A stretch of DNA of 64,000 nucleotides, taken from NCBI GenBank assembly GCA_016859345.1, contig CM029119.1, positions 124,001 through 188,000 on the forward strand, in the 5' to 3' direction. Shown here in pieces: positions 1 to 10,074 of the stretch (positions are counted from its first letter, which is position 1; every line of letters starts with the position of its first letter). A program made the position numbers and the translations under genes. The notes under the pieces are model-generated. The model was given only the letters and a program-made list of their open reading frames with translations, ran no database searches and was not told where the DNA came from. The stretch comes from Istiophorus platypterus (lineage: Eukaryota; Chordata; Actinopteri; Istiophoriformes; Istiophoridae).

Positions 1-720
1 GAAGAAAAATCGTCTCATGCCCAACACATTGCTTGAGGTGGATGGGCTACAAACGCAGAGGACTGTGGTGGATTCCAGCCAATTCAGCCAAGTACAGAAA
101 ATTTTGGCTGGATTGGGTAGGTTCATCAAAACTACACAGTTGAAGATTGGAAAAGGGGAGCCTGGTCTGGAGAATCTCGAGTTCTGCTGAGACATACAGA
201 TGGTAGGCTCAGATTTGCCTTGAACAGCATGAAGTCATGGACCCAACCTGGCTTGTGTTAACACTCCATACTGGTGGTGATGGTGTAATAGTCTGGGGAC
301 TGTTTTCTTGGCACAGAGTTGGCCCCTTTATACCATCATTTGAATACCACAGCCTGCATCCCCTTGTTGCCACAATTTGCTCATCTTCAAATAGTGATTG
401 CCAGTGTGATGTGAATCATATCACATGTCAGTTTGAATTCATGTCAACATTGACCAGAATGTCAGAGAAATGGGTCCAATATCTTGTGGAATCCATGCAA
501 TCAAGCACTGAGGCTTTTAAGAGCAAAGGAACACCTACCCATTATTGGTATGGTGTTCCAAATAACTAGTCCAAACAAGTATATTCATGTGTTGGATGAT
601 CCCCAGCATTTCATACATTCATACTGAAATAGAAATAAATAGGTATATACTAATTGTGTCGGGAATGTTTTCTTGGTACACCTTGGGCCCCTTAATAACA
701 ATCAATCATCTTGAGATGGA
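1..720 (+). mobile_element. Tc1/mariner-like transposon remnant (family A)
   Basis: Decayed Tc1-type transposase. The piece at 237-569 reads MDPTWLVLTLHTGGDGVIVW and then GLFSWHRVGP, matching the central DDE region of fish Tc1 transposases, where a conserved VMVWG-type stretch precedes the second catalytic Asp. A second overlapping stretch at 657-720 again encodes a GMFSW-type phrase, so two broken pieces or an internal duplication lie here. Frameshifts and stops are frequent and the 5' half continues beyond the window. It is non-functional. A related copy lies at 63300-63880. Confidence 0.75.
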
Positions 721-1390
721 TGGGGTTGAGATTGAAAGGGCAAAAATTGGACAACAATAGCTTTTAAACCATATCATTAGGAATAACAGAAATGTGTCAT
801 AAACAGTACATAAATGTAAGCAAAATATGTTTAATACCATATTTATATAACAATACTATATTCTGACTATATAATTATGCTAGATTTGTATTTTGGAAGA
901 GCAGTACCTGCTCATCTTCTACCTCTCTCACTTTCTATTGTTCTTTTTTTTTAGTCTCCTCATCTTGTGCCGTATCTCGTCACTTCCCAAAACTGAACTC
1001 TGATTTATGCGGACTTATCATTTTTTATCTGTGAATTAATGAGCTGTAAATTAAGTAGCTGTTAATTCATTCAAGTTAAACTATCTCACAGGCATCATAA
1101 TGTTTAATGTAGTGCAACTGTATAGGAGCTATAGCACTGAACTACAAGCAGTCTGCTTGTAAAATCTTCTATTTACCTGTTTTGAGCTTTGTCTGATTAA
1201 GATAGCAAAAGCTGGTGCTGATCAATATCTTTGCAGTATCAAGGTAGAGTTATATTTGGGGTGATAATTTCAAGACTACTATTATATTTAACTCATAAAA
1301 ATATTGGGGGTCTGGACCTGGGTAAACTCAATGGTGGGTACAACAGTGGGAGTCTCTAACACCTCAAAATCCATTGTTATAGACCCTTCC
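721..1390. other. AT-rich intergenic/intronic stretch
   Basis: No coding or repeat signal recognised beyond general AT richness. Confidence 0.5.
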
Positions 1391-1394
1391 CGGC

Positions 1395-2720
1395 AAATTA
1401 CATATGTGACTGAAATCCAGACTTTCAGCTTTAATTTAAGGGTTTTAACAAAAAGTTTATATTTATAACCATTTAGGAATTAGTCATTTTTATACATAGT
1501 TCCTCAATTCAGGGGCTCAAAAGTAATTGGATAAAACCAACATATTTATAAATATAACATTTTTTTTAATACTTGAATGAAATTTTTTTGCAGTCAATGA
1601 CTGCCTGAAATCTGGAACCCATGGATCTTGCCAAATGCTGAGTTTCCTCCCTCGAGATACTTTGTGTTGAAGTAAGGTGCTTTGGGTTGATGTAAAGTGA
1701 CCGACTTGGCCATTGAAGAATATTACATTGCTTTGCCTTGACAAGCTCTTGGGTTGCTTTCGCAGTATGTTTTGGGTAATTATCCATTTGTACTGTGAAG
1801 CGTCATCCTATCAGTTCTTTGGCATTTGGCTGAATCTGACCAGATAGTAAAGCCCAATAAACTACAGTATTCATTCTGTTCTGTGAACAATTACATCATG
1901 AATAAACACCGGTAGCCAAGTTCCATTGGCAGCCATACATGGCAGTGCCTTAACACTGCCTCCACTATGTTTGACAAATGATGTACTGGATTTGGATTAG
2001 GAGCGGTTTTTTCCTTTCTCCATATTCTTATCTTCCCATCATTCTTGTAGAAGTTTACCTTGGTTTCATCTGTCAAAAGGGTATTTTTTCAAGAACCACA
2101 CAGGCTTTATTAAATGTTTTCTGGTCGTGTGTAATCTGGCCTTTCTTTTCTTGAGAATGACCAGTGGTTTGCACTTTGTGGTAAGCCCTCAGTATTTAAA
2201 TTCAAGAGGGCATTTTTTGATTGTAGACTTTGACAATGACATTCCACCTCCTCAAGAGTGTTCTTGACCTCTCCCTTCCTCTTTTTAAGATGTACCAAAT
2301 TGTTGTTTTGGCCCTAAAACTTCTGCCATCTGTCTGATGGGTTTGTTTTGTTTTTTTCAGCCTAATTATGGGCTCCTTCATTTGCATCCATAGCCCTTTC
2401 AAATGCATATTCAAAGTTTGAATGAACGGCTACTAAATGCAAAGTCAACACTTGGAATCTACTCTGGAACTCTTATCTGCTTCATTTGTCATGAAATATT
2501 GAGGGATCAGGCCACACCTTACTATTAAACTGATAAATTGTCAGTTGTTCAATTACTTCTGAGTGCCTGAAAATGAGGTACTATGTATAAAAATTGTTGT
2601 AATTCCTAAGCAGTTAGTTTAAAATTTTTGTTGAACCCCTTCAATTAAACCTGAAAGTCTACACTTCAATCATATCTTGATTTGTTTGTATAAAATCCAT
2701 TGTAGTTATGTACAGAGGCA
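1395..2720 (-). mobile_element. Tc1-like transposon, near full length, decayed
   Basis: The transposase reads on the minus strand from about 2420 down to 1565. Recognisable pieces are TDETKVNFYKNDGKIRIWR (first part of the DDE domain, 1891-2076) and MDNYPKHTAKATQELVKAKQ (second catalytic region, 1566-1787). Both match the Tc1 family, broken by several frameshifts and stops. The element is bounded by inverted repeats of about 120 bp: about 1395-1530, beginning near 'gactttcagctttaattta', and about 2550-2675, its reverse complement with scattered mismatches. Non-autonomous now. Confidence 0.8.
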
Positions 2721-3180
2721 AAATTGCAAAAGTTGCATAAATGTATTATAGGTGTAACAACCCCCTTTAGTCTGGAGTTATATTTTTGGTTTCTGTGTTG
2801 ATCATTGTTTATAATTGGACAGGTGTGAGTGTAACAATCAAAATGGATGAACTTTACTACTGAGGGGAGGGAATAATGTATTCTTTCTGGCCACGTTTAT
2901 GGTGATTAAAGTGGATTGCTGAGCTGTAATGCTGTCACCCTATCTCTTGTAATTTTTCCTGCTACGCCATAGATGACTGTTCTAGAAGATATTTGGCTCA
3001 ATACTGGCATGCCTGATCTTGAAAGCTGACTACACAGGTAACTTAGGTCCAGTAGAAGTCTGTTAGCAAGATGTGCACTTCCCCTGTAAAGGCAGGGTTG
3101 ACATATGTCAGAGTAATGAACCAAACTAATGCTGATCTCCAAATTCAAAAACACTAGACTAGGTGATTTTCATAAAATAG
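2721..3180. other. Unassigned stretch
   Basis: No convincing domain. It may be the decayed upstream part of the Ty3/gypsy remnant that becomes recognisable after 3180, but I cannot place it in any family. Confidence 0.35.
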
Positions 3181-4205
3181 GCAGAGACAGTGAGGATGAC
3201 CACTGTATAGTGGAAACTAGTGTTGCTGCAGTTAAACAGATAGAACTATGACATAGCTCTCTGCGCAGAAGTCATTACCAGACTTTGATCTCTATCAATC
3301 AACACTTACTGATGAACAAGGACATTTGAGGCTTTACTGTTGACTTACATCAATATTTCTAGTTTTGATGATCAAGATTATGGATACACAAATATGATTA
3401 GACACAGTCTCAGGGCATGCTTCACCCATTACAGATATGAGAGCAGAGAGAGATAGGGAAGTTCAGTAGTTTCTTTCATGAGACACCATTGAGGAAATTT
3501 GTAGCCCCTGGTCATCCGCTGTTGCTTTTGTAAGTAAGAAGTTGGTAGCTACAGATTCTGAATCAATTACAGGAAGTTGAATGCAGCCACCATAAAATAA
3601 TAATATACCCTGCCACACCCTGCAGACACCCTCGACAGCCTCTCAGGCGCTGGCTGCTTCAGGATAATGGATTTATCTAATGGATAATGGCACGTTGAGC
3701 TTTTCAAATTGAAGGCCAGAATGTGGCAGTTCACAATGCAAAGTGGCAGCTCACAATGCAAGGGACCTTCCTTGGACATGTCATCTTGATCACTGACTCT
3801 GATTATATGCAATGATCATTGAAATAATTTGTTGATGGCCTATACCAAGGACAACCTCACAGATGAGAACATTCATTGGACTGTGCTGGTTTCTTCTTTT
3901 CTCATTGCTACTGCACTACACACTCCCACACACAAGGGAGTGCTATGGAAATAGACTGTTGCATGTGAGGATGCTTTTCTCTCACTGAAACCTACTTTCT
4001 CCCATTCACTGTGGCACATCCCATCTTTATGCAGCCTTTTTTGCTATACACAGATGCTTCACAGGATGGCATCACTCTGTACTGCCTGAACATCAAGACA
4101 ATAAGGAATGTATCACTGCCTATGTGAGCCACACAATCAGCCGTTCTGAAAGGAAATGCTACAATTTGATCGAGACCTCACAACAGTCATTAGGTGTTTG
4201 AGGCA
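3180..4205 (+). mobile_element. Ty3/gypsy pol remnant (RT and RNase H)
   Basis: Broken pol pieces in order on the plus strand. About 3350-3480 has the pre-RT linker (a DYGYTN-type stretch). About 3490-3530 reads CSPWSSAVAFVSKK, the conserved start of the RT palm in gypsy elements. About 3560-3700 carries YRKLNAAT and then DTLDSLSGAGCFRIMDLSNG, the first catalytic-Asp region of RT. About 4030-4075 reads LLYTDASQDG, the RNase H start, followed near 4115 by AYVSHTISRSER. Multiple stops and a deletion remove the YxDD region. This is a different gypsy lineage from the minus-strand copy at 6600-8600. Confidence 0.75.
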
Positions 4206-4279
4206 GAAAACTCCACTGTATAATGATCCTACTGGCAGATGCATCCCTGGCTCTTCCTGTCTGCATGCCAAAATGTCCT

Positions 4280-4412
4280 TGGGAAAGATACTGAACCCCA
4301 AATTGAGTGAGTGTGTGTGGTTATGTAGAAAGTTCCTTTATATTGTAAAGCACTTTGAGTTGTAGATAAGACTAGAAAAGTGCTATACAAGTGCACTCCA
4401 TTTACTCATTTT
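4280..4412 (+). repeat. Fish tRNA-derived SINE, 3' part
   Basis: Contains 'gtccttgggaaagatactga' and 'aaagcactttgagtt' followed by 'agaaaagtgctatacaagtg', the standard 3' body and tail of a very common fish SINE-type repeat. The 5' tRNA-like part of the same family is seen at 60450-60660. Confidence 0.65.
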
Positions 4413-4437
4413 CAGCAACCTACAACAAGGAAGGTAA

Positions 4438-6449
4438 TGTTGTGCCTCACTAACAGACTGTAAGACAAAGAAGGCCTACAGGCTCACCCAAACCTGGAAT
4501 CCAGCTAAGGCCACGTGTAAATAACCAAGGGAGACAAAGAACTCAGCAGAGCATCCCCCCACCACGAGGTCCCAGTTGGATACCTGACCAAATGGACGAC
4601 CCCCAACGGGCGCGGCGCCCTCCGAACAGCGGGACCCATAAAATCTCCACGGCTCCCATTGGGCTAAATCCGTCAGAATCAACACCAATTCGTGACGTCA
4701 CCTGAAGTTATATTAACACAGAAACTCCTGAAACTCGTCCCTTCTGCGTTGGACCCTCGCCAAGATCAGAGAAGTCCTCGCCAATAGAAGTGGAATCGAT
4801 AACTGCACCCAAATCTAGACCTCGTCCCTCGTGGCGAACACTAGTTGTAGTCAAAGTTTCTGAGTTAATTAACTAACAGTGAGTCAGCGGAATTCCCCCG
4901 CTGTTCCAGCCGACCTCAGCTCTTCGCTGTGTGTCGTGCCGACACCGTTCAACTCGGTCCAGAGTCACAGACCGGCCTTCGCGCCCGGACGTCCGAGGAG
5001 GTGAAACCTGGTAGCTAACGTGTCCTACCCGTTTCACGAAGAAGACGAAAGGACACAGATCCTGCTCTTCTGAGTCGACGAAAGAATTCCCCGCCGTGAG
5101 CCGGAATCAAACACCTCGTCGGAGACTAACCATCTCGTCGAGAAAATAAGTTAGCCGCCGAGAGCCGCTAACCAACGACTCTTCTCCTGCAAACGGACGC
5201 TGAGGACGAGCTCGCCGCACCACTGGACTTGTCAAAGAGTAAGAGGCTTATAGCTCTGGGCAGACGTTAGTAATGAAAGTGTAATAAGCTGTCGAATGTT
5301 TATGACTACATGGGTTGTGTGTTATTTAAGTCATCTGTGAACATCATTGAATGAATTATAAGTTATCCATCTGCAGCGGATAACTTCTGTCCCACTCTGC
5401 ATCACGATCGAGACCAGTACTTTCTGTGTCGGTTAAAACTCCAGACTTGCAACGCTCATCAACTGAGTCGAGTAAAGTCTGTGTGATACAGGAAATACTG
5501 TCTCTAAATCACGATCGTCAGAGCGTCTTTGGTTGAACTTGTCTGTTTCTTCTTCCACTAACGCACACGTTCCGATTCGAACGCCCGCGCGCGGGAGAGT
5601 TCGAACCTGCCCCACTTAGTTTTCTTTGGTCAGTCTGGTGGTAACGGTGTAACGTCACTACATTCCACAGACTCCCTTCCGGCCGACCCTCGCGTGACGT
5701 GACTGTAACTAGACTCGTCCGCCACCTCAGTCCGCCTCCCTTCGGGCACGCGCACACATAGACCCTCCTTCACGCGCCCTCACACACACTCACTTGTATA
5801 CACACACCACCACACAGATACTCCTGCACACTCACACATACCTACCTCAATACTTACACAATCTCACGATCGGTAGCTAGTAGTAAATAATAAGATTTAT
5901 TATTTGAAAGTGATGATAATTGAAGGTGATATTACTGATGATAATAAATTCTGTTATTTCTAAAGGAGAAGTTTATTTGTGTTTTTCTGTTCATGTGCTG
6001 TGATAACAAGCTGGTTGACAAAGTCAGTGCCGATCTCTTTGCCTTCTTATTCACTATAGAATCAACAATAATTCCCAATTATTGGCAATTCTGAGTGAAC
6101 ACCCTTTCTTGAGACTGAATCCAATAGTTTGTTATTGGTCCGGGTTTGTCCCGGTGGTGCCCCGTTCTTGATGGTTTAAATTGATCAGATTCTGTTAAAT
6201 TTAATAATTACTCGAGATTATTCTTGATAATCAGTAATTCTAGCTAATAGCCAAATCGTTGCTCCTGCACTGCACAACGGATGGTACCTTATGTGAGGTT
6301 GCATCCGAATTTCAGCTATTAGTCCGGGTTTTCCCGGTGGTGCCCCGTATTAGTAATCCATCCAAATCTTTACAATTATTAATGATTATTTTAATAATCA
6401 CTAATTATTGCCAATAACCAAGTCCTGTATTAGGCTCCGAAGCACAACA
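4438..6449 (+). mobile_element. Solo LTR, 2.0 kb, with 4-bp target duplication
   Basis: The block begins TGTTGTGC and ends GCACAACA, perfect 8-bp inverted ends of TG...CA type. It is flanked by GTAA on both sides (4434-4437 and 6450-6453), as expected for retroviral-type integration. No gag, pol or env lies inside, so it is a solo LTR. Promoter-like signals on the plus strand are a perfect CRE (TGACGTCA, 4693-4700) and a TATA-like cataaaat near 4637. An AATAAA lies at 5943-5948. The 3' third holds two copies of a CCGGG...CCCGGTGGTGCCCCG motif about 184 bp apart. The middle (about 4880-5760) is GC- and CG-rich and then CA-rich. Family unknown; length and 4-bp duplication would suit an ERV. A truncated second copy is at 45251-45906. 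Confidence 0.75.
4693..4700. promoter_or_regulatory. Perfect CRE palindrome in solo LTR
   Basis: TGACGTCA, the consensus CREB/ATF site, lies about 55 bp after a TATA-like cataaaat, within the first 260 bp of the LTR where U3 promoter sites are expected. Activity is inferred only from the motif. Confidence 0.5.
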
Positions 6450-6453
6450 GTAA

Positions 6454-6600
6454 ACACCATCCCACCCAGGTGTTTCAACTAACAAAACTTTGCAGCATAT
6501 CATCTCAGCCATCACAACCACAGACAGAACAACCTCAGTCAACAGAGACTCAAATGACAGCACTAACTGGGTTATATCTTAAATTAGCCACAAAGACCAG
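6454..6600. other. Short spacer between solo LTR and gypsy remnant
   Basis: No feature recognised. It may include the decayed C-terminal end of the minus-strand gypsy integrase. Confidence 0.3.
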
Positions 6601-6603
6601 GAC

Positions 6604-8613
6604 CTAAGAGGATGCTACAGCAACCTCCCTGTCTTGCTCCAAAAACAGTGGCCATAAATGCATTGAAAGGGATACAAATAAACGGTGTTTACAGGAACAG
6701 AATAAAACAGCTGAGGTCAGTCTCCAGCTCCTGTTTGTAATGATCCACCTGGCCATTGGAATGAGGATGAAACACAGAGTAAAGGCTGGCTGTGGCACCA
6801 ATCAAATACTTGTAGAACAGTGAAGCAAACTGAGGACCCCTATTGGAGATGACATCCTGGGGTATGTCATGTAAACAAAAAACATGAGACAACAAGACCT
6901 CTGCCTTCTCTTGAGCAGAGGGGGGATTAGGCAGAGGGACAAAGTAAGCCATCTTGAAAAAACACTCTATTATGGCAAGAATAACAGTAGTACCTACGGA
7001 GGGGTGGCAAATGAGTAACAAAGTCCAGAGACACAGAGTATCTAAGACCAGGCTAATCGTGGTGGCAGAAGAGGATTAAGCAATCCATATGGTTGTTATC
7101 ATGAACTCTTATTGTGAGCACAAACAGAATGGGCTGAGGCCACCAAAATCACTGCTTCAGGAGACTAATGGTCAAATTCACCCCTGAATGGTAGTTAAGC
7201 CTGGATGAATAATTCCACTCACCATGGACAGAGCAAGACTGGGACAAATAGGAGGTTCTGAGGACATCCGTTAAGAACCTAACCCCCCTATATCACCTCA
7301 CTCTCAATGTCCCAATTCACAGCTCATGGACAGGTGGCAGGATGGTAGTGAGACCCAAGGGGGTCGTCAGTTTTGAACTTGTGGGAGAAGGCATCTTATT
7401 TAGTGTTCCTGAAGTCGAGGCGATAAGACAGAGTGAAGTTAAAACAGCTAAAAAACAGAACCCACCTGGCTCTGCATGAGTTCAGCCTCCTGACTGTTCT
7501 CATGTACTTCAGATTCTTACGGTCAGTCCACACTAGGAATTGTAATCCAGCCTCCTTGAGCAAATTTTCTCCATTTACAGCCAACAACTCCTGGTTACCC
7601 ACATCGTAGTTCCTCTCTGCTGGAGACTTTCTGGAAAAGAAAGCACATTCATGAATCTTGTTTTCTTTCTGGAGGCGTTTTGAAAGCACTGCCCCAACCC
7701 CTACAATGCCAGACAGATCAGGGAACTCTGAGAAGGAGTCCACAGGCTTGGGGAGAACAGTAGAGAGAGGCAGATAGGACACGAGATGAGTGTAATATGT
7801 TACTCCATCCCCGGATGGTACCAGTAGACCAGTCAATATGCAAATTATGCTTTGTTAGCCACAAGTAAACAAGGATGAGAGGAAGTTCAGGACAATCAAT
7901 GTAGAAAGAAATAGACTCTGAATGGTTATCTAAAATGCGAAAAGTCAGGAGTGGAGTCTGGAGTGACACATGGCAGAGAAGACATCTAAGGCATTGACAA
8001 TCAGGGGATCTGGGAAAGGGTTTAGTAGCTGCTGGAGCTGTTGAACGAGGCTTTGATGCATGAAGCTTTCATGATGCTGAATTCTGGGCCAACTCCATGG
8101 ACACTGAGGGAGAAACCAGTTGGCAAGGTTCAACATTTAGGAGGGTGTTGAAGAAGAGGACATTTGTCTCACCAGTAACCCTCTGTTATTTGATGAGCCC
8201 AGCCACACTGACAAGAAATGTCCTATGAGACTACAATAGAAAATTTTCTCCTCAGGAGAAAGACAAATGCGTCCCACCTGCATTCGTTCCTTCTTTCCCC
8301 CAGGAGGGGCTATGTTCCAACTCCTGTTGGTTCAACTCTTCTTTTTCTTTGTCTCAAAGAGACTATTATTCATCTTGAGCAAAACCATTAGAGATTGAAT
8401 GTTCCATTCATTGACATCAGCCAAAGTCCAAAAATGAATTGCTCGGTCTGCCACTCGACTGTTTCCCTGTCTCATGACCAGGGATACAGTGTCCAAACAC
8501 TCTTGTTAAAACCTCTGAAAAAACCTTCACAGACTTGCAAACGGGAGATTGTCTGTTCCACTAGTCCTTGGCCCTTTCCCCTGCCCTCCCTGTGAAGTTA
8601 GTGATCATGACGG
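6604..8613 (-). mobile_element. Ty3/gypsy remnant, gag to integrase, split by the ERV
   Basis: Read on the minus strand from 8613 downwards. A gag fragment (8595-8395) has the conserved NFTGRAGERAK start, and a decayed zinc knuckle at about 8245-8205 reads YCSLIGHFLSVW, its last Cys changed to Trp. A protease/linker piece (7969-7850) has the WLTKHNLHIDW phrase. RNase H follows (7836-7396; VGAVLSKR, CAFFSRKSPAERNYDVGNQE, VWTDRKNL). Integrase is at 7021-6604 (ISNRGPQFAS with catalytic Asp replaced by Asn, then FHPHSNGQVDHYKQELE). RT is wholly missing between about 7850 and 7836, an internal deletion. The 5' end of gag continues on the far side of the ERV array at 25112 and again at 28766. Confidence 0.85.
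8610..8613. repeat. Left target-site duplication of the ERV array (ACGG)
   Basis: ACGG directly precedes LTR1 and recurs directly after LTR3 (25112-25115) and LTR4 (28766-28769), but not beside LTR2. A 4-bp duplication is the size usual for gammaretrovirus-like integrases. Confidence 0.85.
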
Positions 8614-8883
8614 TGTGGATACAATACATTCAATACGCGCTATAATGTGCCTTACAAAGACATAGTGTGCACCTGGAAGAAGACATCTGAAACATAGTAC
8701 AAAAATCACATGGAACAGGAATGCACACTTTAAGATAAGAAGGGGTCACTGCACCCCCGCAACAGGAGACAGAAGAGCAACAGTACCTCAACAGATGTGG
8801 ACGCCTGATAACAGACGTGGGCGCCTGATAGTTAGACGAACACTAGTAAAACAACCCCTAGACAACGAAAAGCGGAACATTAC

Positions 8884-8890
8884 CATAAAA
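8884..8890 (+). promoter_or_regulatory. TATA-like box of LTR1
   Basis: cataaaa lies 144 bp upstream of the AATAAA signal, the order expected for U3 and R. LTR3 and LTR4 have the same motif. In LTR2 it is damaged (accaaaagg, near 16982), so LTR2 may be a weaker promoter or carry a consensus error. Confidence 0.55.
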
Positions 8891-9027
8891 GGCTACACAT
8901 CCTCCCTGAGAGGGGGGGGAACTCAAAGCAAACACCTATTAACGAAGACACACACAGACTCAGGTCAGATCTTTCTGGTGCTGCTACTTTTGCTGTCCAA
9001 CTGATCTCCGCTCTCTGCAGAAGCGTA

Positions 9028-9033
9028 AATAAA
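9028..9033 (+). terminator. Polyadenylation signal in LTR1
   Basis: AATAAA inside 'gcgtaaataaattac', the only such signal in the LTR, about 140 bp after the TATA-like box. The same hexamer is kept in LTR2, LTR3 and LTR4. Confidence 0.7.
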
Positions 9034-9125
9034 TTACTTATACTTGATTCAACTTCTGGCTCGTCTACTCTGTATCATCACATCAACGGACCACGTGGAG
9101 ATCGCGGCGCGGGCCGCATCCAACA

Positions 9126-10074
9126 GTTTTGGGGGCTCGTCCGGGGATGTGGTAGATCAGTAGGATGGAGCATTCGACCTAAAGAATTTTTTCACGAACG
9201 AAGGACAAGGACACAAGCCGGCACAAACCTAAAACAAGGTGAGCAGAAACCTGTTATAATCAAAACTCCGCATTGACTACGACTAAAAAGTGTGTCCTGT
9301 CTTGAGTAACGTGTAAATTTAACCTAAAAGAACGAGTATAAGTAAGATTCTCGAGAAACAAAAATCGAAGTGCACTATTGGCAAATAAGTTCCTTCTGCA
9401 AGTGAAAACGCACGGTGAAGGAAGAAAAGGTTGTAGGAAAGGAAAATCAGCAGACGACAAACCTTGGGTGTGGCAAACCCCACCCGTAACCCGACGGGGT
9501 GCGGAAGAGTACTGGGTTCTTAGCTGGGTTGGAGGCCCGGGAGTGAGGTTCCTTAAATTCTGTTTGCTTTGGAAGCATTCTATATAGGTTGAAGGCCTTG
9601 GAACAAGAGATTCCTAAAGTATCCATTCGTCTGATTAAAAGGGTGAGAGGCCCGTGGAAAGGTAATCCACAAGCACGTCTGCTGAAAGAAAATTTAATAC
9701 AAAATTACGGATTGTAAAGTGTGATAATAACTTTTGTCTATGTGTGTGTGTGTGTGTGCATTGTGAGTGAAAAGGGACAAGGGGTGCGGGAAGAATAAGA
9801 CTCTGAGAATTTTTTGTGCGAGGCTCGGTGTGAACGGCAGTGTCGTGAGGTGAACTGTAAAGTCAACAGAGGAAACCTAACGGTGTAAACGCAATCTGTT
9901 GATGTGGCAGGAAACCTAACGGTGATAACGAACGCCACCAGCTCACCACTCACTTGAGACAGTTGACCAGCCGCGAGGCGTACAAACTGTCTGGCTGCTA
10001 GACACAGAGTAGTAACACCAGTTAATAAACGGCACGGTCTGTAATAAAACTGAAAGACTCAGAGTTTAGATAAA
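9126..10074 (+). promoter_or_regulatory. ERV copy 1 primer site and leader
   Basis: The primer-binding site TGGGGGCTCGTCCGGGAT (tRNA-Pro, as in gammaretroviruses) starts at 9130. Copy 1 has one extra G in it (9130-9148), while copy 2 has the exact 18-mer at 17227-17244. A strong 5' splice site, AAG|GTGAGC, sits at 9238/9239 and could feed a spliced subgenomic RNA. The rest of this roughly 950-nt leader carries a short (TG)n at about 9739-9758 and no long ORF; packaging signals probably lie here but I cannot delimit them. Confidence 0.8.

Larger units (their letters stand above)
8614..9125 (+). repeat. LTR1 (5' LTR of the array)
   Basis: 512 bp, TGTGG...CCAACA. TATA-like cataaaa at 8884-8890 and polyadenylation signal AATAAA at 9028-9033 give a plausible U3 (about 300 bp), R and U5. 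U3 has a near-duplicate GCCTGATA motif (about 8811 and 8823). LTR1 has private substitutions against the other three, for example gtgtgcAcctgg and gaaaCatag. Confidence 0.92.

Noticed and set aside
5433..5757. Minus-strand ORFs inside the GC-rich solo LTR
   Set aside because: No similarity to any protein, overlapping each other in different frames, inside a non-coding LTR.
9739..9758. Leader (TG)n as a separate genomic microsatellite
   Set aside because: It is also in copy 2 at the same place (about 17774-17791), so it belongs to the ERV leader.
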